Source: an uncultured Mucilaginibacter sp.
GTDB lineage: Bacteria > Bacteroidota > Bacteroidia > Sphingobacteriales > Sphingobacteriaceae
Assembly (NCBI GenBank): GCA_903885865.1
Contig: CAISKH010000505.1
Span: forward strand, 1-6,452
Reading direction: 5' to 3'
Length of the DNA: 6,452 nucleotides
In this document: one piece after another, positions 4,609 to 6,452 of the stretch
How the letters are laid out: each line of letters begins with the position of its first letter
Position numbering within the stretch: the first letter of the stretch is position 1
Position numbers and translations under genes: made by a program
Notes under the pieces: model-generated
Database searches by the model: none
Told to the model about the DNA's origin: nothing
Seen by the model: the letters and a program-made list of their open reading frames with translations, nothing else

Positions 4609-5898
4609 TTATTTTTCTCTCGCCGCCCAAATATCACGTATGGTATCCTCGTCGCCCATGCCGGTTGGCGTGGCCGCGCTTTTATTATTTGCGTGGTACC
4701 ATCGTATATTAACTAACCCTGATGTTTGCCTGCTTCCCGGCATTTCTACATGGCCATTAGGGTCTGTCTTATGCACCCAATCATAAGCATAATGGAGCCA
4801 TTGGTGACGATAGTCGTCAGGCTGATTAGCGATCCAGCTGATCTCATCACAGCCCCAAACAAATATTGTGCTTCCCGGGGGATTGGATACCTTTCCGGTT
4901 GCGCGGCCGCCATAGTTGTCAAATTCAACCAGGTAAGGCAAATGATCGCAGCTCCAGCCGCTTGGCGAAATGCCGCCTTTGCTTTTTAGAAACAACGCGT
5001 CTAAATGGCCCACTTCCAGTTTAGCATGTTGCGCTGTATCGGCTATTTCCTCTATCCTTAACGGGAAAGCATGCGCATCAAATAGTAAATGGCCGTTGCG
5101 TAAAAACCCGCCATGCGGAACATGGGCGTCGCAAATAACCATGCCACGGCGCGCGTGTTGATGAGCGTAAGTGCGTATCATATCCAATATCTGCGAATAG
5201 TTATCCAGGTTGGGGTCGTTTTTGTTCATCAACTCAACCTGGCCAAAATGCAGCCCTTCAATACCGGCATCAATGTACGACCGGCCCAGGTAATAAAAAT
5301 ATAACTTGGTTTCGGTACGGCTTACATCGGGCGATATGCTTCGTCCGCCCCAGTTGCGGCCTTTTGATATCACTTTATATTGCATGGAGTCGAGCCTGAA
5401 ATTCCGGGTTTCAACAGGCAGGCCCAAAGCAGTAAATGCCCAGGCGGGTACAGGCAGCTGCTCCACCGATGGCGTTACGATCTCGAAAATGCAAGCCTGT
5501 AAAATAACATCTGGCAAAACCGCATGTACTTTGGCGGCACGCTCTTTTTCCAATATAAGGTTTGCGGGTATCTGCGATTCCTGGCCCCATTGGCATACAG
5601 CGCGGCCAATCAACTTGGCATTGATATTTTTTATCATCCGCAAATTATCATCAAAATTCGCACTTTCACGCCCCGCCAGCAGGTTTTGCATGCTGATGGA
5701 CCGGTTAAGGTAATTTTCCAGCACCTCGCGCGATATTTTGCCTTCAAACTTGTAATCTCTTGGTTTAGCCGATGCCGATGCACCTGCCATTTTTTTATGT
5801 GTTGAGCATCCGGGCACAAAAATGCCCGCAACGCCCAGCAGCAACAATGCTGAAAACAGGCGCGCTCTTTTTGAATAATTTTTTACCAGGTGGTTCAT
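4609..5898 (-). CDS. Uncharacterised lipoprotein with glycosidase-like (possible TIM-barrel) features, next to GH92
   Basis: This is a 429-residue protein. A basic N-terminus (KNYSKRAR), a hydrophobic run and VPGC with Cys31 make a lipoprotein signal, so it should be anchored to a cell-envelope membrane. The mature part alternates hydrophobic strands ending in polar or acidic residues with helices, as in barrel-type glycoside hydrolases: LIGRAVCQWG (96-105), DVILQACIFEIV (130-141), IEGLHFGQVELM (213-224), GMVICDAHVPHGG (252-264), YLVEFDNYGG (322-331), FVWGCDEISW (346-355). Glu222, Asp257, His259, Glu325, Asp327, Asp351 and Glu352 are candidate active-site residues by position only. I know similar unnamed Bacteroidota proteins but no assigned function. 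ATG 5898 is chosen over an in-frame ATG at 5943 because the latter overlaps GH92 and would put 15 extra polar residues before the signal peptide. It follows GH92 by 32 nt on the same strand, suggesting co-transcription and a role in glycan use. Confidence 0.75.
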   Translation of the reverse strand: MNHLVKNYSKRARLFSALLLLGVAGIFVPGCSTHKKMAGASASAKPRDYKFEGKISREVLENYLNRSISMQNLLAGRESANFDDNLRMIKNINAKLIGRAVCQWGQESQIPANLILEKERAAKVHAVLPDVILQACIFEIVTPSVEQLPVPAWAFTALGLPVETRNFRLDSMQYKVISKGRNWGGRSISPDVSRTETKLYFYYLGRSYIDAGIEGLHFGQVELMNKNDPNLDNYSQILDMIRTYAHQHARRGMVICDAHVPHGGFLRNGHLLFDAHAFPLRIEEIADTAQHAKLEVGHLDALFLKSKGGISPSGWSCDHLPYLVEFDNYGGRATGKVSNPPGSTIFVWGCDEISWIANQPDDYRHQWLHYAYDWVHKTDPNGHVEMPGSRQTSGLVNIRWYHANNKSAATPTGMGDEDTIRDIWAAREK

Positions 5899-5930
5899 TT
5901 TATTGTTAGGTTTTAATATTGGCGGATATT

Positions 5931-6452
5931 CTAAATGCCCCATTTTTTATTTGGCTGCGGCCCCATAGTAAACTCAAGGGTACCGCCATTTAAAATTTGC
6001 TGATGACTAATATAACACTTGTTATAAGGTTTTCCGTTTAGCCTGGCCGATTGTATGTAACAATTTTGCGGCGAGTTTTCTTTGGTAACGATTGTAAACA
6101 CTTTTCCGCTCGCAGCAGCGTGTAACGAAATGGTATTGAAAGTCGGGCTGAATATTTCATACCTTGTATCCCCGGGGGCTACCTGGTGCAGGCCGCTTGC
6201 AGCCAGTACATACCATGCCGACATTTGCCCAACGTCCTCATTACCTACCAATCCCTCAACCGAATTATGATAAGCATTGGCGCATACTTTGCGCACCCAT
6301 TTCTGGGTTAGCCAGGGCGCACCCAAACGGTTAAACAGGAACGCCACATGGTGTACCGGCTCATTGGCATGGTTGTAATAATTGTTCCACATAAAATTAT
6401 CGGGCGTATGCTCAAAAAATGAGTTGAGGTCGGCAATGGTTTTTTCGAGCCC
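5931..6452 (-). CDS. GH92 family alpha-mannosidase, C-terminal part (5' end outside the window)
   Basis: The frame is open to the right edge, giving the last 173 residues (20 upstream of the first internal Met). Family GH92 enzymes are exo-acting, calcium-dependent, inverting alpha-mannosidases, usually exported and used to trim N-glycans or mannans. The fragment shows two hallmark stretches: YYNHANEPVHHVAFLFNRLG, matching the family's N-H-x-N-E-P-x-H-H block, and GLVGNEDVGQMSAWYVLAAS, matching the G-N-x-D-x-G-Q-M-S-A-W-Y block with its conserved acidic residue. It then runs through APGDTRYEIFSPTF into the C-terminal beta-sandwich and ends PQPNKKWGI, as in other members. The linkage specificity (often alpha-1,2) cannot be decided from this part. 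It lies upstream of, and on the same strand as, the lipoprotein gene. The Met at 6392 is internal, not the start. Confidence 0.93.
   Translation of the reverse strand, partial: GLEKTIADLNSFFEHTPDNFMWNNYYNHANEPVHHVAFLFNRLGAPWLTQKWVRKVCANAYHNSVEGLVGNEDVGQMSAWYVLAASGLHQVAPGDTRYEIFSPTFNTISLHAAASGKVFTIVTKENSPQNCYIQSARLNGKPYNKCYISHQQILNGGTLEFTMGPQPNKKWGI

Noticed and set aside
4726..5831. Several 60-135 residue frames on either strand inside the lipoprotein gene
   Set aside because: All lie within the lipoprotein coding sequence, none has a recognisable domain or its own leader, and they overlap each other.
5899..5943. Upstream ATG at 5943 as the start of the lipoprotein
   Set aside because: It would overlap the end of the GH92 gene and put 15 extra residues (MGHLEYPPIL...) in front of a well-formed lipoprotein signal peptide. 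ATG 5898 has an A-rich leader and a proper basic n-region.

Overview
The window looks like chromosomal DNA of a Bacteroidota bacterium, most likely of the Sphingobacteriaceae (Mucilaginibacter/Pedobacter type). This is inferred from gene content (a GH92 mannosidase, a DUF5777-type barrel beside a YceI-like protein, a PAS/HisKA protein with a Bacteroidota-style H-box), from AT-rich leaders without Shine-Dalgarno sequences, and from AT-rich spacers. I see no tRNA, rRNA, CRISPR array, insertion sequence or phage gene.

Layout, left to right. (1) The start of a minus-strand, membrane-anchored protein runs off the left edge (1-101). (2) A 324-base divergent spacer follows, holding a perfect 14-bp palindrome and a cluster of TTACGT hexamers. 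(3) A plus-strand pair of secreted proteins, YceI-like and DUF5777-like, is separated by 8 nt and very probably forms one transcript. (4) Convergent to it, 6 nt away, is a minus-strand sensor-type gene (two membrane segments, PAS, HisKA H-box). Its reading frame is broken by one missing A in an A-run. (5) A divergent spacer leads to an intact plus-strand type-1 glycerate kinase. Two back-to-back palindromes sit at its 3' end. (6) A small AT-rich plus-strand hypothetical gene has an awkward start that may reflect a second frame break. (7) Convergent to it, again 6 nt away, is a minus-strand pair: the C-terminal part of a GH92 alpha-mannosidase (upstream, cut by the right edge) and a lipoprotein of an uncharacterised, glycosidase-like family 32 nt downstream.

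How the genes may work together. The YceI/DUF5777 pair looks like a periplasm/outer-membrane cassette of unknown substrate. The GH92/lipoprotein pair looks like a piece of a glycan-degradation operon acting on alpha-mannosides at the cell surface or in the periplasm. Glycerate kinase is a stand-alone central-metabolism enzyme (glycerate to 2-phosphoglycerate). Nothing ties the blocks to one pathway.

Most of the window is ordinary. The items most worth a second look are the frameshifted PAS-HisKA gene that would have no ATPase domain even when repaired, the uncharacterised lipoprotein next to GH92, the start region of the small hypothetical gene, and the short palindromes and repeated hexamers in the spacers.
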